Of a stretch of 64,000 nt of DNA, positions 1 through 9,283 are shown piece by piece. Below the pieces are notes generated by a model. It was not told where the DNA came from, ran no database searches, and saw only the letters and a program-made list of their open reading frames with translations. This stretch comes from Pseudorhizobium tarimense (GTDB lineage: Bacteria > Pseudomonadota > Alphaproteobacteria > Rhizobiales > Rhizobiaceae), in the NCBI RefSeq assembly GCF_022968135.1, contig NZ_JALJRA010000007.1:62001-126000 (forward strand). The letters run 5' to 3'. How positions within the stretch are numbered: the stretch's first letter is position 1; each line of letters opens with the position of its first letter. Position numbers and translations under genes: made by a program.

Positions 1-1
1 G

Positions 2-253
2 AAGTGGGAAGAGCGAAAGGACGGGTCCGTCCGCATCGAGCAGGTGATCTACGTCGAGCGGGACAGCCAGAAGAAGATTGCTCTGGGCAAGGGCGGGGAG
101 GCCATCAAGGCCATTTCGACAGCCTCCCGAAAGGAGCTTTCCGAGATCTTGGAGCAGCCCGTCCATCTTTTTCTCTTCGTCAAGGTGCGTGAGAACTGGG
201 GTGACGATCCGGAGCGTTTCCGCGAGATGGGGCTGGAGTTTCCGCGCGGGTGA
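2..253 (+). CDS. era: GTPase Era, C-terminal KH domain (partial)
   Basis: This is the last 83 residues of the ribosome-assembly GTPase Era; the GTPase domain lies upstream of the window. The reading frame is open from base 2 and ends at TGA 251-253. The visible part carries the KH RNA-binding domain, with the wording VIYVERDSQKKIALGKGG (the GxxG-type loop) followed by IKAIS and the final strand near VRENW. Era binds the 3' end of 16S rRNA and helps 30S maturation. In rhizobia era usually lies just before recO; here two other genes separate them. Confidence 0.93.
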   Translation, partial: KWEERKDGSVRIEQVIYVERDSQKKIALGKGGEAIKAISTASRKELSEILEQPVHLFLFVKVRENWGDDPERFREMGLEFPRG

Positions 254-347
254 CCGTCTGGCAAATCCACCGATCTGCTATTAAGAAAAATCTAATTCAT
301 CCAAAAATAGAACCTCCTGCTGTTGGCAGGGCAGGTGAGTAGCAGGC

Positions 348-863
348 ATGGGACGTCGACTTCAATCGAATGACAACGGCAGGTCTGAGCCGTCGGTGAC
401 TGTCGGGATCTATACGTTCGTGGTGCCTGAGGATCTCGTTTACGGCGATGACGTCATCGCATCAATCTTCGGCTTACCGGAACGATCACTTGTGGAGGGG
501 GCGCCGATCGCAGAGGTGCTTCGCTACGTCCAGAATGGGGACCGCCAGCGTCTCGCCAAGGCGATGCACGAGGCCATTGTCTCGGGTAGCTTCCGCTCCG
601 AAACCTATCGTGTGGTGCATCCGGATGGGCAGGAGTATCTGGTCTGCGGTGTCGGACGATGCCTGCGCGATCGGCAAGGGCTGCCATCGATGTTTAGCGG
701 CACGGTCACGATACTTGACGAAGCGGCGCCCGAAACAAGCGGCGATCCTCTGGAACGGCACTGCCAGGCTGCTCTCACGCTCGCCGAGCGGCGGAAGCAC
801 TCGCTCGCCGCCCGCTATATCTCATCCGCTCTCTCGGTCCTGAAAGCCAATCGCGAAGCCTGA
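348..863 (+). CDS. Stand-alone PAS domain protein
   Basis: A 171-residue protein that is almost entirely one PAS fold (about residues 18-130). The wording resembles PAS_3/PAS_4 domains: YGDDVIASIFGLPE at the start, then a run like RLAKAMHEAIVSG and YRVVHPDGQEYLVCGVGR, where the 'HPDG..' turn is typical. A C-terminal helix (about 135-168) may mediate dimerisation. No kinase, GGDEF or DNA-binding output domain is present, so it may bind a ligand and act through a partner. The start is the ATG at 348, with only a weak AGG-rich stretch ahead. It sits between era and a convergent secreted protein; no function can be assigned. Confidence 0.72.
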   Translation: MGRRLQSNDNGRSEPSVTVGIYTFVVPEDLVYGDDVIASIFGLPERSLVEGAPIAEVLRYVQNGDRQRLAKAMHEAIVSGSFRSETYRVVHPDGQEYLVCGVGRCLRDRQGLPSMFSGTVTILDEAAPETSGDPLERHCQAALTLAERRKHSLAARYISSALSVLKANREA

Positions 864-876
864 CAGCGTTCTTTCT

Positions 877-1242
877 TTAGTCGGGGCGATCCATCAGCGC
901 CTTCACCTCAAAATACCGGCGGCGGTTCTCTGGCTCCTGCTCGTTCTCCGAATAGCAGGCGCTGGAGATGCAGAAACGAGTGAGGTTGAAAGGCGCCGTG
1001 GCGTTCTGGAACTGGCACTCGATTTCATTGGTGAAATCCGTCGGCTGCGGATCCTGACGGGTGGAATACGTCAGGCGTGCGCCCGGCGGGTCGAGCTCCG
1101 GAAAGGACTGAACCACGCCAGTCTTGATTGTCGGTGTCAGCAGGAAGTTCTGCGCAACCTGTACACAGGCCTGCTCGAGTTCCGGCGATTGGGCCGCCGC
1201 AGGCGAAGCAAGCAGGATCAGGGCGAACGGAAGGTATTTCAT
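877..1242 (-). CDS. Small secreted hypothetical protein
   Basis: A 121-residue protein with a clear signal peptide (MKYLPFALILLASPAAAQ, likely cut after AAAQ or just before it). The mature part has four cysteines (in QACVQ, IECQF, RFCIS, SACYS), suggesting two disulfides in the periplasm. A good ribosome site (AAGGAG) stands six bases before the ATG. It is divergent from recO and convergent with the PAS gene. I do not recognise the family. Confidence 0.7.
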   Translation of the reverse strand: MKYLPFALILLASPAAAQSPELEQACVQVAQNFLLTPTIKTGVVQSFPELDPPGARLTYSTRQDPQPTDFTNEIECQFQNATAPFNLTRFCISSACYSENEQEPENRRRYFEVKALMDRPD

Positions 1243-1415
1243 GAGGACTCCTTAATCGGATTCGGCGGGGCAATTCCGAAGAGGGCCATTTTGTTCCAGA
1301 CCGCCCCGCAATTTGCCACCGTCCTCAGGCACGTCGCTAACCGGCGATTACGATTCAGTGCCAGATGTTTTATCGGCTATGGTTGAATCGCGACCAGAGG
1401 AACCTCAGGCAATCC

Positions 1416-2180
1416 ATGCAGTGGCAGGACGAAGCGATCATCATCGGTGTGAAGCGGCATGGCGAAACGAGCGTTGTGGCCGAGGTGATGACACGTAGCC
1501 GCGGCCGCCATCTTGGCCTCGTGCGCTCCGGCCGCTCGCGCACCATGCAGCCCGTCCTGCAGCCCGGCAATCGGGTCGAGGCGGTATGGCGTGCGCGGCT
1601 CGATGAGCATCTCGGCGAATTCAAGCTTGAGCCAGTGAAGCTGAGAGCGGCCCGGCTGATGGAAACGGCGACCTCCGTCTATGGCGTCCAGGCTATGGGG
1701 GCGCTGCTGCGGCTCCTGCCCGAACGGGACCCGCATCCGCATCTCTACGAGGCTTTGGACGTGATCCTCGAGACGATGGACGATCCGGCCGACGCAGGAG
1801 AGCTCTTCATCCGCTTCGAGCTCGCCATCCTCAACGACCTCGGATACGGGCTGGATCTGGCGGAATGCGCCGCGACGGGAGTGCGCGACGACCTTCTCTA
1901 TGTCTCCCCGAAGAGCGGTCGCGCGGTTTCGGCGGCAGCCGGCGCGCCCTATGCGGACCGGCTTCTCGCGCTTCCGCCTTTCCTGAAGGAAGGTGCCAGA
2001 ACGGCTGCGGATGCCGACAGCATGGCGGCAGCTTTCCGCCTGACGGGCTTCTTCCTGCACCGCCACATCTACGAGCCGCGGGGCATCACGGAGAACGCTG
2101 CCCGCAACGGCTTCATCCAGGCATCGCTGAAGGCTCTAGCGCAGCGAACTCAGCCTCAGGCGGGTACCGCCGCAAGCTGA
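1416..2180 (+). CDS. recO: DNA repair protein RecO
   Basis: RecO, 254 residues, works with RecF and RecR to load RecA on gapped DNA. The N-terminal OB fold is seen in [19 protein letters not shown] and [13 protein letters not shown], followed by the helical C-terminal domain ([40 protein letters not shown]). The start at ATG 1416 was chosen over the open frame from 1365 because RecO proteins begin at MQW...; an AGAGGA stretch lies upstream. Its last 25 bases overlap the convergent MFS gene. Confidence 0.93.
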   Translation: MQWQDEAIIIGVKRHGETSVVAEVMTRSRGRHLGLVRSGRSRTMQPVLQPGNRVEAVWRARLDEHLGEFKLEPVKLRAARLMETATSVYGVQAMGALLRLLPERDPHPHLYEALDVILETMDDPADAGELFIRFELAILNDLGYGLDLAECAATGVRDDLLYVSPKSGRAVSAAAGAPYADRLLALPPFLKEGARTAADADSMAAAFRLTGFFLHRHIYEPRGITENAARNGFIQASLKALAQRTQPQAGTAAS

Positions 2181-3382
2181 GGCCGCTCAACAGGCCGTTC
2201 GCGGATCGGCCAGTGGACGACCGCGGCAAAAAGACCGAGCGCCACCCCAAGCCACCATACGGGATCATAGGAACCGAAGCGGTCGTAGAGATAGCCGCCC
2301 ATCCAGACGCCGAGGAAGGAGCCGATCTGGTGCGAAAGAAACACTAGACCGCCGAGAAGGCCGAGATGGCGCGTGCCGAACATGATCGCGACAAGCGCGT
2401 TTGTCGGCGGTACCGTCGAGAGCCAGAGCAGGCCCATGACGATGGCAAAGAGGACGACTGAAGCCGGCGTCTGCGGCAGAAGCAGGAAGGCCGTCACCGC
2501 GATTGACCGTCCGATATAGATATAGGCAAGGAAGAAGGGCTTCGAGTAGCGCTGGCCGATGAAGCCGGCTGCCAGCGAGCCGATGATGTTGAAGAAGCCG
2601 ATGAGCGCCATGGCGATCACGGCATAGCTCGCTTCGATGCCAATATCGCCGAGATAGGCGGGAAAGTGGGCGGTGATGAAGGCGACCTGAAAACCGCAAA
2701 CGAAGAAGCCGGTCGTCAGGAGCACGTAACTCTTGTGTCCAAGCGCCTCCCTCAGTGCCTCGCCCACCGTCTGCTTGAACGCGGCTTGCGACTGCGTTCC
2801 CGATGATGCGTTTCCCCGCAGCGGATACGCCATCAGCGGCACGATCAGCATCATGATCGACATGGCAACCAGACTGTCCGACCAACCGAGAGCATTGATC
2901 AGGCCTTGGCTGAGCGGCGCAAACAGGAACATCCCCGCTGATCCGGCGGCGGTGCCGAAGCCGAAGGCTATAGAGCGCTGCTCCGACGTCACATGCCGGG
3001 CAAAGGCCGAGAGGATGACGCTGAACGAGCCGGCGCCGATCGCCGTCCCCACCAAGACGCCGCCGCCGACATGGAGCCAGATCGGTGCATCGGCGTGCGC
3101 CATTAGCAGCAGGCCGGCGGCATAGAGCGCGCCGGAGGCAACGAGCACGCGCCCCGTGCCGTATTTATCGGCGAGCGCACCAAAGAAGGGCTGGCTCAGT
3201 CCCCAGAACAGGTTCTGGAGCGCCATGGCAAGCCCGAAGGTCGAGCGGTCCCATCCGGTATCCTGCAGCATAGGGAGCTGGAAGAAACCCATAGCGGAAC
3301 GCGGCCCGAAGGTCAGCATGGCGATGACGCAACCGGCTCCGATGATGAGCCAGGGCATGGGGGTCTTAACGGCCTGGGTCAT
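2156..3382 (-). CDS. MFS transporter
   Basis: A 408-residue inner-membrane carrier of the major facilitator superfamily with about 12 transmembrane helices. The loop between helices 2 and 3 has the family motif form [13 protein letters not shown] (about residues 68-80). The first helix begins [14 protein letters not shown]. The order of the N-terminal halves resembles CynX/oxalate-formate type carriers, but the substrate cannot be read from the sequence. It is transcribed alone, towards recO, and shares 25 bases with the recO 3' end. Confidence 0.85.
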   Translation of the reverse strand: MTQAVKTPMPWLIIGAGCVIAMLTFGPRSAMGFFQLPMLQDTGWDRSTFGLAMALQNLFWGLSQPFFGALADKYGTGRVLVASGALYAAGLLLMAHADAPIWLHVGGGVLVGTAIGAGSFSVILSAFARHVTSEQRSIAFGFGTAAGSAGMFLFAPLSQGLINALGWSDSLVAMSIMMLIVPLMAYPLRGNASSGTQSQAAFKQTVGEALREALGHKSYVLLTTGFFVCGFQVAFITAHFPAYLGDIGIEASYAVIAMALIGFFNIIGSLAAGFIGQRYSKPFFLAYIYIGRSIAVTAFLLLPQTPASVVLFAIVMGLLWLSTVPPTNALVAIMFGTRHLGLLGGLVFLSHQIGSFLGVWMGGYLYDRFGSYDPVWWLGVALGLFAAVVHWPIRERPVERPQLAAVPA

Positions 3383-3485
3383 CGCGGCACCTCCTGGAGT
3401 GACTCAAGTGCCTGACAGTACCGCTGCGGCAGCCATTCCCAAAATCAGTTTTGTAGAGGGGATGGATCACGCAATTTGATGACCC

Positions 3486-4382
3486 TCAGAACTCGCCACT
3501 CGGATCCATCTTCTGCAGCTTCTTCCCTGCCATCGCCTCTCGATAGATGGTGAACAGGCCGGCGCCGACGACGATCACCGAGCCAAGCACCATGTTGAAG
3601 CCGAGTGTCTCTCCATAGATCACGACTCCGATGATCGTGACGAGGACGAGTTGCAGGTAGGACATCGACTGGACGATGACGGCGTCGACGTAATCGAAGG
3701 CGCGGATGAGGAAGTAGTGGCCTGCGATGCCGAAGATGCAGAGGGCCGCCATCCAGTACCCGTCGTTTCCCTCAAAGCTCGACCAGTAGAAGGGCCCGAC
3801 CAGCGAGATGGCGACCGCCCCGGCAACGCCGGTATAGAAGAAGCTGGTCGATGCCGCATCCGTCCGGCTGGCGAGCCGGGTGGTGATTGAATACAGGCTG
3901 TAGATCACGGCGCCCGCCATGGGGAGCAGGGTGTGGATGTCGAAACCACCCGTATCCGGCTTCAGGATGAGGATGACGCCGATGAAGCCGACCATGATCG
4001 CCGTCCACCGCCGCCAGCCGACCCGCTCGCCGAGCAGCGGCATCGACAGGAGCGCGACAAGCAGAGGAGCCGACTGGAAAACAGCCTGGCTTTGCGCCAG
4101 CCCGACCAGGGAAAAGGAGAGGATCGCAACGACGATTTGCACGGCAAGCAGAACACCCCGCAGGACCTGCAGCAGCGGCCGCCTGGTGCTCGCGGTGGTG
4201 GCAAGGCCGCCGCGGGAGCGGCTGGCGATGAGCACGGCGAAGCCGGCAAACGCCCAGTAGCGCATCATCGCGATGAAGATGGCGGGATAGTTGTCGCCGA
4301 GATGTTTGGAAACACCGTCCTGTATGGAAAAGATCGTCACTGCCAGGAGCGCGAATGCGAGGCCGGTCGCCCGAGATGTCAT
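3486..4382 (-). CDS. EamA-family (DMT) transporter
   Basis: A 298-residue membrane protein with two EamA repeats and about ten transmembrane segments. The first repeat begins GLAFALLAVTIFSIQDGVSKHL; the second has the usual acidic turn in VVIYGETLGFN near the end. These proteins export or import small metabolites; the substrate is unknown. The start was set at the ATG at 4382, where an AGGGA site lies about ten bases upstream, rather than 25 codons earlier, because the first helix then starts at the usual place. Confidence 0.83.
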   Translation of the reverse strand: MTSRATGLAFALLAVTIFSIQDGVSKHLGDNYPAIFIAMMRYWAFAGFAVLIASRSRGGLATTASTRRPLLQVLRGVLLAVQIVVAILSFSLVGLAQSQAVFQSAPLLVALLSMPLLGERVGWRRWTAIMVGFIGVILILKPDTGGFDIHTLLPMAGAVIYSLYSITTRLASRTDAASTSFFYTGVAGAVAISLVGPFYWSSFEGNDGYWMAALCIFGIAGHYFLIRAFDYVDAVIVQSMSYLQLVLVTIIGVVIYGETLGFNMVLGSVIVVGAGLFTIYREAMAGKKLQKMDPSGEF

Positions 4383-4503
4383 GCGGCATGATCCCTGAGA
4401 TGGTCGCCGCAGGAGATGGAAGGCAACCGAGGAAGAGGCTGGCAGGTTGTCTGACAACCGGTGCAGAAAATAGCGCCTGCAACCGTCGAGGCAAGCGCGA
4501 AAT

Positions 4504-5349
4504 TTAGCGACGTTTCACAGGCCAGGGATCCCTCACCGCCGTCACGCGCGTGGTCTCGCCAAGCTTGATCTCGCCTGAACTGCGCGGCACAGCATTCCAG
4601 CCGAACAACGGTCCCGGCACACGCCGATCGGCCGACATACGGATGCGGCCCATGGCCTGCATCGGGCTCGCGACGTCGCGCGAGCCAGTCCTCTGGTCCT
4701 GCGTCGTCATGATGCAGCGGGCACAGGGTTTGACGAGATCGAGCACGAGGCTACCGATTTCGATCGTGGCCCAACCGTCTTCCGCCCATGGCTCATCCGT
4801 CTCCAGTACGATGTTGGGACGGAAGCGCTCCATGCCGATCTCGCCTTCGTCATGGGCTTTCATGTCGGCGTTGAGAGCCGCAAGCGATGCAGTGGTGGTA
4901 ACCAGAATCTGGTAGCCATCGGCGAAGGTCACGGGCGTTCCGTCGCCGGCCCAGTCTGGGTTGGCCTCACGATGCGACTGATCGTCAAAGAAGACGAGGC
5001 GCGCCTCGCGGCCGATCCAGGCGGAGATCTTGGCATTGACGGCATCATCCGCCACGGCAGCGCTGACGGGCGATTTCCAGACGACCACATCCATCCGCCG
5101 CTCAGGCTTGACCCATGCCACCTCGACTGCTTTCGATCCGTCGCGGGCAATGCAAAACCCGTCTGCTCGTGGGGTCACATCCAGCATGGCGAGCGACGGG
5201 TAGTCGCGCTGGGTGATGAATTCGCCAGCCTCATCGACCACCATCATCCGTCGGTCCTGGCGCAGCCCCTCCGCGCGAACCTCCGCTTGGTCGAGGGCGA
5301 TGCCGCGGCCGCTTTTGAGGGGATAGACGTTCAAGGCGCTGACATACAT
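4504..5349 (-). CDS. MOSC domain protein (YcbX/mARC-like)
   Basis: A 281-residue protein with an N-terminal MOSC beta-barrel domain (about 1-120; LNVYPLKSGRG is characteristic) and a C-terminal MOSC domain. It has the family wording GMERFRPNIV (about 172-181) and KPCARCIMTTQD (207-218). Cys209 is the residue expected to bind the molybdenum cofactor, as in YcbX and mitochondrial mARC, which reduce N-hydroxylated compounds with ferredoxin-type partners. Unlike E. coli YcbX there is no 2Fe-2S ferredoxin domain. It lies eight bases after the HD gene and is probably cotranscribed with it and with the DUF2339 gene. Confidence 0.85.
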   Translation of the reverse strand: MYVSALNVYPLKSGRGIALDQAEVRAEGLRQDRRMMVVDEAGEFITQRDYPSLAMLDVTPRADGFCIARDGSKAVEVAWVKPERRMDVVVWKSPVSAAVADDAVNAKISAWIGREARLVFFDDQSHREANPDWAGDGTPVTFADGYQILVTTTASLAALNADMKAHDEGEIGMERFRPNIVLETDEPWAEDGWATIEIGSLVLDLVKPCARCIMTTQDQRTGSRDVASPMQAMGRIRMSADRRVPGPLFGWNAVPRSSGEIKLGETTRVTAVRDPWPVKRR

Positions 5350-5357
5350 GGAAGACC

Positions 5358-6008
5358 TTAGATTTCGTCGAGGAACATGTCGAGCACGTGCTTCAGCCGC
5401 ACATGCCGTTCGGTGGCCAGCGCACGGCCGGCGGCCGTCTGGAATCCATCAGCCAGCTTGAAGAGCTTCATCTCGAAGTGGTCGATGGCGAAGGTCTTGT
5501 CGTCCAGAGGGCGGTTTTCCGCAAGCGGATCCGCCGGATCGTATAGCGCAGATGCCATCCGACCGGCGATGTAGAAGCAGCGAGCAGCGCCGATCATGCC
5601 GATCGCGTCCAGCCTGTCGGCATCCTGCAGGATCTTCGCCTCAAGCGTTTCCGGCGTGATGTTGGCCGAGAAGCTGTGGGCGGCAATGGCATGCGCCACG
5701 GCAGCGATCTTCGGCTCCTCCCACAAATGGCCCGCAAGCAGCGCTGAGGCCTTTTCGGCTGCCAGCCGGGATGCCTGCGCCCTTAGCGGCGAATTCTTCT
5801 CCACTGCGACACAGTCATGCAGCAGCACCGCCGCCGCCAGCACCTCTCCGTCGCCTCCTTCGGCTGCGTGGATGCGCATGGCATTGCGGAAGACGCGCAG
5901 GATATGGGCAACGTCGTGAGAACCGTCGTCTCCTTCCGTCGCGTGCGGAAGAAGCTCCAGCGCCACCCGCTCATGGGGCGCGAAGGCGGCAGCCAAGGAT
6001 GTGGTCAT
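5358..6008 (-). CDS. HD domain phosphohydrolase (YedJ-like)
   Basis: A 216-residue HD-superfamily protein. Metal ligands are seen as H31 (in GSHDVAHILRV), H64-D65 (VLLHDCVAVEK) and the later D129/D131 pair (ILQDADRLDA). The pattern matches the YedJ group, whose substrates are poorly defined but probably nucleotides. Its ATG overlaps the stop of the DUF2339 gene by four bases (ATGA, 6005-6008), so translation is likely coupled. Confidence 0.84.
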   Translation of the reverse strand: MTTSLAAAFAPHERVALELLPHATEGDDGSHDVAHILRVFRNAMRIHAAEGGDGEVLAAAVLLHDCVAVEKNSPLRAQASRLAAEKASALLAGHLWEEPKIAAVAHAIAAHSFSANITPETLEAKILQDADRLDAIGMIGAARCFYIAGRMASALYDPADPLAENRPLDDKTFAIDHFEMKLFKLADGFQTAAGRALATERHVRLKHVLDMFLDEI

Positions 6009-8704
6009 GGTTTGGTCCTTTGCTCAGGCAACGCCTGGACGGTCTGCGGCGAGGGGCGGGCCAGGATCTTCTGGTAGAAGAGCCCGATGCCGATAAGGAC
6101 GGCGCCGAGACCGATGAAGGAGAGTGCCCGCAAGATGCCTTCCAAATTCGACATGTCAATCAGAAAGACCTTCAAGACGGTCACCATCACCAGGATCGCC
6201 GAGGCGAGCCGCAGGCTTCGCGCATGAAGCCGTGACCCGAGCGCAAGCAGGGCAACGCCGATCAGCAGCCAGACGACGGAGTAGGTATAGGTCTCGTTAG
6301 CAAGGAAGCCCTTCCAGTCGGCGATATTCTCGCCCTGCCAGAAGCGGCGGACGGATAGTGTCGCCCAGAGGAAGCCGAGCACGGCGCCGCCCAGTGCCAG
6401 CATCATCACATAAGGATTCGGCCGCTTGTCACGCGCGTAAATCGCAAGTCCGCCATAGGCGAGCGCCGGCAAAAGATAGCCGATCAGCAGCAGGTTCACG
6501 ATTGGCCAGCTGCCGGTGCCTTCGCCGCTGAAATATGGGTTCAGCACGAAGATGTGCATCGAGAGCACGTTGAAGGTGGCGATCACTCCGGCAATCATCG
6601 AGCCGTAGCGGAAGACCCGGCTCGGCGCTCGCCGGTCGAGCGTCATCAGCGTCGCCGAGAAGCCGATCGTCAGCAGCGTGTAGATCGACTGCTCGCCGAG
6701 GCTCGGCAGGCGATCGTCCAGCACGCCGCCGTTCATCGCATGCCGCGCGAGGATCGCGACCGCCAACAAGGGCATCAGCGACGCCAGCGCCTGGAGGAGG
6801 TTTCTTGCCCGCAGCCCCGGCCAGCGGCGCAGATCATAGGCGGCCACGACCGCAATCAGCGCCGGGATCCCATAGCCCGGCAGCAGGGCGTTCCAGAACG
6901 GCACGGTGCCAAGCTCCGCCGGCCCCACCAGCGTCGGATCCCACGCTATGCGCAGGAAGATGAGAAGTAGCGCGAAATTCATCGCCCAGGGCAGAGCTGG
7001 CCAGCGACGCCACCGGGCGGCAACGGCATAGGCGAAGCCGAGAAACGCCAGCAGGATGGTCGTGGTGAGGCCACTGGTGAGCGGATGAAGGGCAAAGGCG
7101 AGAGCGACGAAAGAGCCAAGCACCAGCAGATTTGCGGGCCGATCCTTCTCCTCGGTCGAGGCTTTCCGGAACTGCCAGAGAGCTGCCGCCAGCAGAACAG
7201 CGCCGAGCGCAATGCCATAGGTACCATGCCTCCAGTCGAACGTGAGCAGGCCGAAGTTCAGGAAGCTGATGATCGCCAGCGTCACCGGCACTGCAGACAT
7301 CAGCACGGCCCACACCGCACCGAGGTTCTCCTCATTTCGACCGTGATGCTTCAGGAAGACGAGCCCCAGCAGGATATAGATGCTGCCAAGCAGCAGGCTG
7401 ATCAGGATCTCGGCAGTAAACGCGTATAAAGGACCCGAAAGACCTGCTTCGGCCGGTGCATAATTGAGCCGCGTCATAGCGATGAGCGTGACCACCGCCA
7501 CGGCGCCCACGGCAGATAACAAGGTGGGCCAGACGGCATAGCGGCGTCCGGCGCCAAGTGCTGCGAGGGCGGCGATCAAAGCTGCGGCCGCGAAGGCCGC
7601 ATCAACCGCCTGCGTGTCCCATACCGCCAGCATTGCCATCGCCGGCAGAAGCGTCGCGACCGAGACCGCGATACCGAGTCCCATCGGCCTACGGCGTAGC
7701 AGGCGGCGACGCCAGCCGGCGCCCACGTCATCGAGATGACCAATAGCGGTGCCTGGCCAGACAAAGCCCGTGCCGGCGATCATCACCAGCAGCGCGAAGA
7801 CAGGCGGCAGGGGATCGGCACCTTCGGTGTTGAACAGGTAGACGATCGCCCAGCAGGCAAGGCCGAGGTCGGCCAGCGCCGGCAGTCGCAGCCAGCCGCG
7901 GATGCGCGAAGCAAGTGCGGAAGCGAGCCAGACGATCGCGAGGAAGCCGAAGAGCACAGTGGCATCCGGTGCCGTGGTGGCCACGAGCGCGGGCGTGACG
8001 AGGGAGGCGATGAGCCCGAGGCCGGCGAGTGCCTGGCCATGGAGAAGCGAAACTCCGAGCGTCGCCAGCGAGACCAGTCCAAGGAGGCCAAAGGCTAGTG
8101 CGGGACCGATGAACCCGTAATTGGCGTGGGCGGCATAGATCGTGCCGAGAAGCGTCACAGCACCCGCCGCCACCAGCGCGCCGGGGATCATCGCATTGCT
8201 GTAGCGTTCGGAGATCTTGGGCAACGCCCGGCGCCGCACGAGCTCCCCGGCCGCGAACAAGGCAACCCCGAAGATGCTCGCGAGTGCCAGCCGTGCAGCC
8301 GGGCCCAGGAGGCCGCTCTCGATCGTGTAGCGGATCAGGAAGATGCCCCCGAGCGCCAGCGCGATGCCGCCGATCCACACGGTCCAGCGGGCGCCGAAGC
8401 TGCTCTCGAACGTCTCGCGGGGCGGTTGTTTTGCAGCGGGGGCGGCATCCTCTTGTGCGGCGGTCACCTCGCGCGCCGCCGCATCGACCGGCAGCGGTAC
8501 CTGCTCTAGGTCCTGCCCATCTCTCTGGGCGGACGAGGAGGCGTGAGCGATCAATGGCTCTTCAGCCTCGGGCGCCGCAGGGGGGGCAGCTACTATGCCT
8601 GCCTTCAGCGCTGCCAGTTCGTCCTCGATCCTCGCAAGCCGCTGAGAGGTCTTCCGCTGCCAGACGACCGCCAGAACGATTACGATAAGCAGCAAAAGAT
8701 CCAT
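6005..8704 (-). CDS. Large DUF2339 multi-spanning membrane protein
   Basis: An 899-residue membrane protein of the DUF2339 family. It has one N-terminal membrane anchor (LLLIVIVLAVVWQ), a helical and then acidic, alanine-rich segment (about 20-100), then more than 20 predicted membrane helices starting at RWTVWIGGIALALGGIFLIRY. No catalytic motif is visible. The family is widespread in Proteobacteria and has no firm function; cell-envelope roles are often guessed. It heads a leftward group with the HD and MOSC genes. Confidence 0.85.
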   Translation of the reverse strand: MDLLLLIVIVLAVVWQRKTSQRLARIEDELAALKAGIVAAPPAAPEAEEPLIAHASSSAQRDGQDLEQVPLPVDAAAREVTAAQEDAAPAAKQPPRETFESSFGARWTVWIGGIALALGGIFLIRYTIESGLLGPAARLALASIFGVALFAAGELVRRRALPKISERYSNAMIPGALVAAGAVTLLGTIYAAHANYGFIGPALAFGLLGLVSLATLGVSLLHGQALAGLGLIASLVTPALVATTAPDATVLFGFLAIVWLASALASRIRGWLRLPALADLGLACWAIVYLFNTEGADPLPPVFALLVMIAGTGFVWPGTAIGHLDDVGAGWRRRLLRRRPMGLGIAVSVATLLPAMAMLAVWDTQAVDAAFAAAALIAALAALGAGRRYAVWPTLLSAVGAVAVVTLIAMTRLNYAPAEAGLSGPLYAFTAEILISLLLGSIYILLGLVFLKHHGRNEENLGAVWAVLMSAVPVTLAIISFLNFGLLTFDWRHGTYGIALGAVLLAAALWQFRKASTEEKDRPANLLVLGSFVALAFALHPLTSGLTTTILLAFLGFAYAVAARWRRWPALPWAMNFALLLIFLRIAWDPTLVGPAELGTVPFWNALLPGYGIPALIAVVAAYDLRRWPGLRARNLLQALASLMPLLAVAILARHAMNGGVLDDRLPSLGEQSIYTLLTIGFSATLMTLDRRAPSRVFRYGSMIAGVIATFNVLSMHIFVLNPYFSGEGTGSWPIVNLLLIGYLLPALAYGGLAIYARDKRPNPYVMMLALGGAVLGFLWATLSVRRFWQGENIADWKGFLANETYTYSVVWLLIGVALLALGSRLHARSLRLASAILVMVTVLKVFLIDMSNLEGILRALSFIGLGAVLIGIGLFYQKILARPSPQTVQALPEQRTKP

Positions 8705-9283
8705 TAGACGCCGTTCCCCGATCTATGGCGACGCTTATAGCGGCTCGATGGTTCAGTCGGAAGAAGCGGCTTCGTCAATATGCCATCGGCAAAAGACACC
8801 TTTGCTTTGTCGGCGTGTCAAACTGAAATTGCGCCGCGGTGCGCCATCCTTTAGTGACGGCGGATTGCGTGGCGCGGAATGGGACGAATGGGTTTGGACG
8901 CAGGCATCAAATATATCGCCGACGGGGATCGAAGGCTTTGACGAGTACTGGCCGCAAGTGGATGGCCACGGGTCGCTCCGCCAACCCGCAAGGGATTCGG
9001 CCAGACTGTCATGACCTGTAGCATGCAGTACATGCAGCACGGCGGCGTCGAACTGGACTGGCGCCTGACGGACTACGGTGTCGGATCAGGATTCCGACAG
9101 AGGACGTGGTTTCCTTTGATACTTCTGCCGCGGATTGATGCAGTCTGCCTAATTTACAAGCGAATCTGCCTTTGAGTTATGCGCTGCATAAGAATGGCGA
9201 AAAAGTGTGCAAATAGTGCTTGCGTAGCTCCCCGAATGCAGTTTTGAATGCGTCATTCAAAAACAGCAGGGGAACGCATCATC
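8705..9283. other. 579-base intergenic region with an inverted repeat near its right end
   Basis: This stretch lies between two divergent genes. It must hold the promoters of the DUF2339 group (left) and the ABC importer (right). Open frames inside it are short and have no familiar wording, so I call none. A short direct repeat of CATGCAG is at 9022-9028 and 9031-9037. The only clear element is the inverted repeat described separately at 9177-9191. I see no riboswitch. Confidence 0.5.
9177..9191. promoter_or_regulatory. Inverted repeat, possible operator of the ABC importer
   Basis: TTATGC-GCT-GCATAA is a perfect 6+3+6 inverted repeat placed 93 bases before the start of the binding-protein gene. 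Its size fits a site for a dimeric repressor. No regulator gene adjoins it, so the factor is unknown. The assignment is inference from symmetry and position only. Confidence 0.35.

Noticed and set aside
8748..9040. Short open frames on both strands in the 8.7-9.3 kb gap
   Set aside because: No ribosome site, no family wording, overlapping each other.
9100..9283. A possible TPP riboswitch ahead of the THI5-like importer
   Set aside because: The conserved CUGAGA and the late helix sequences are absent.
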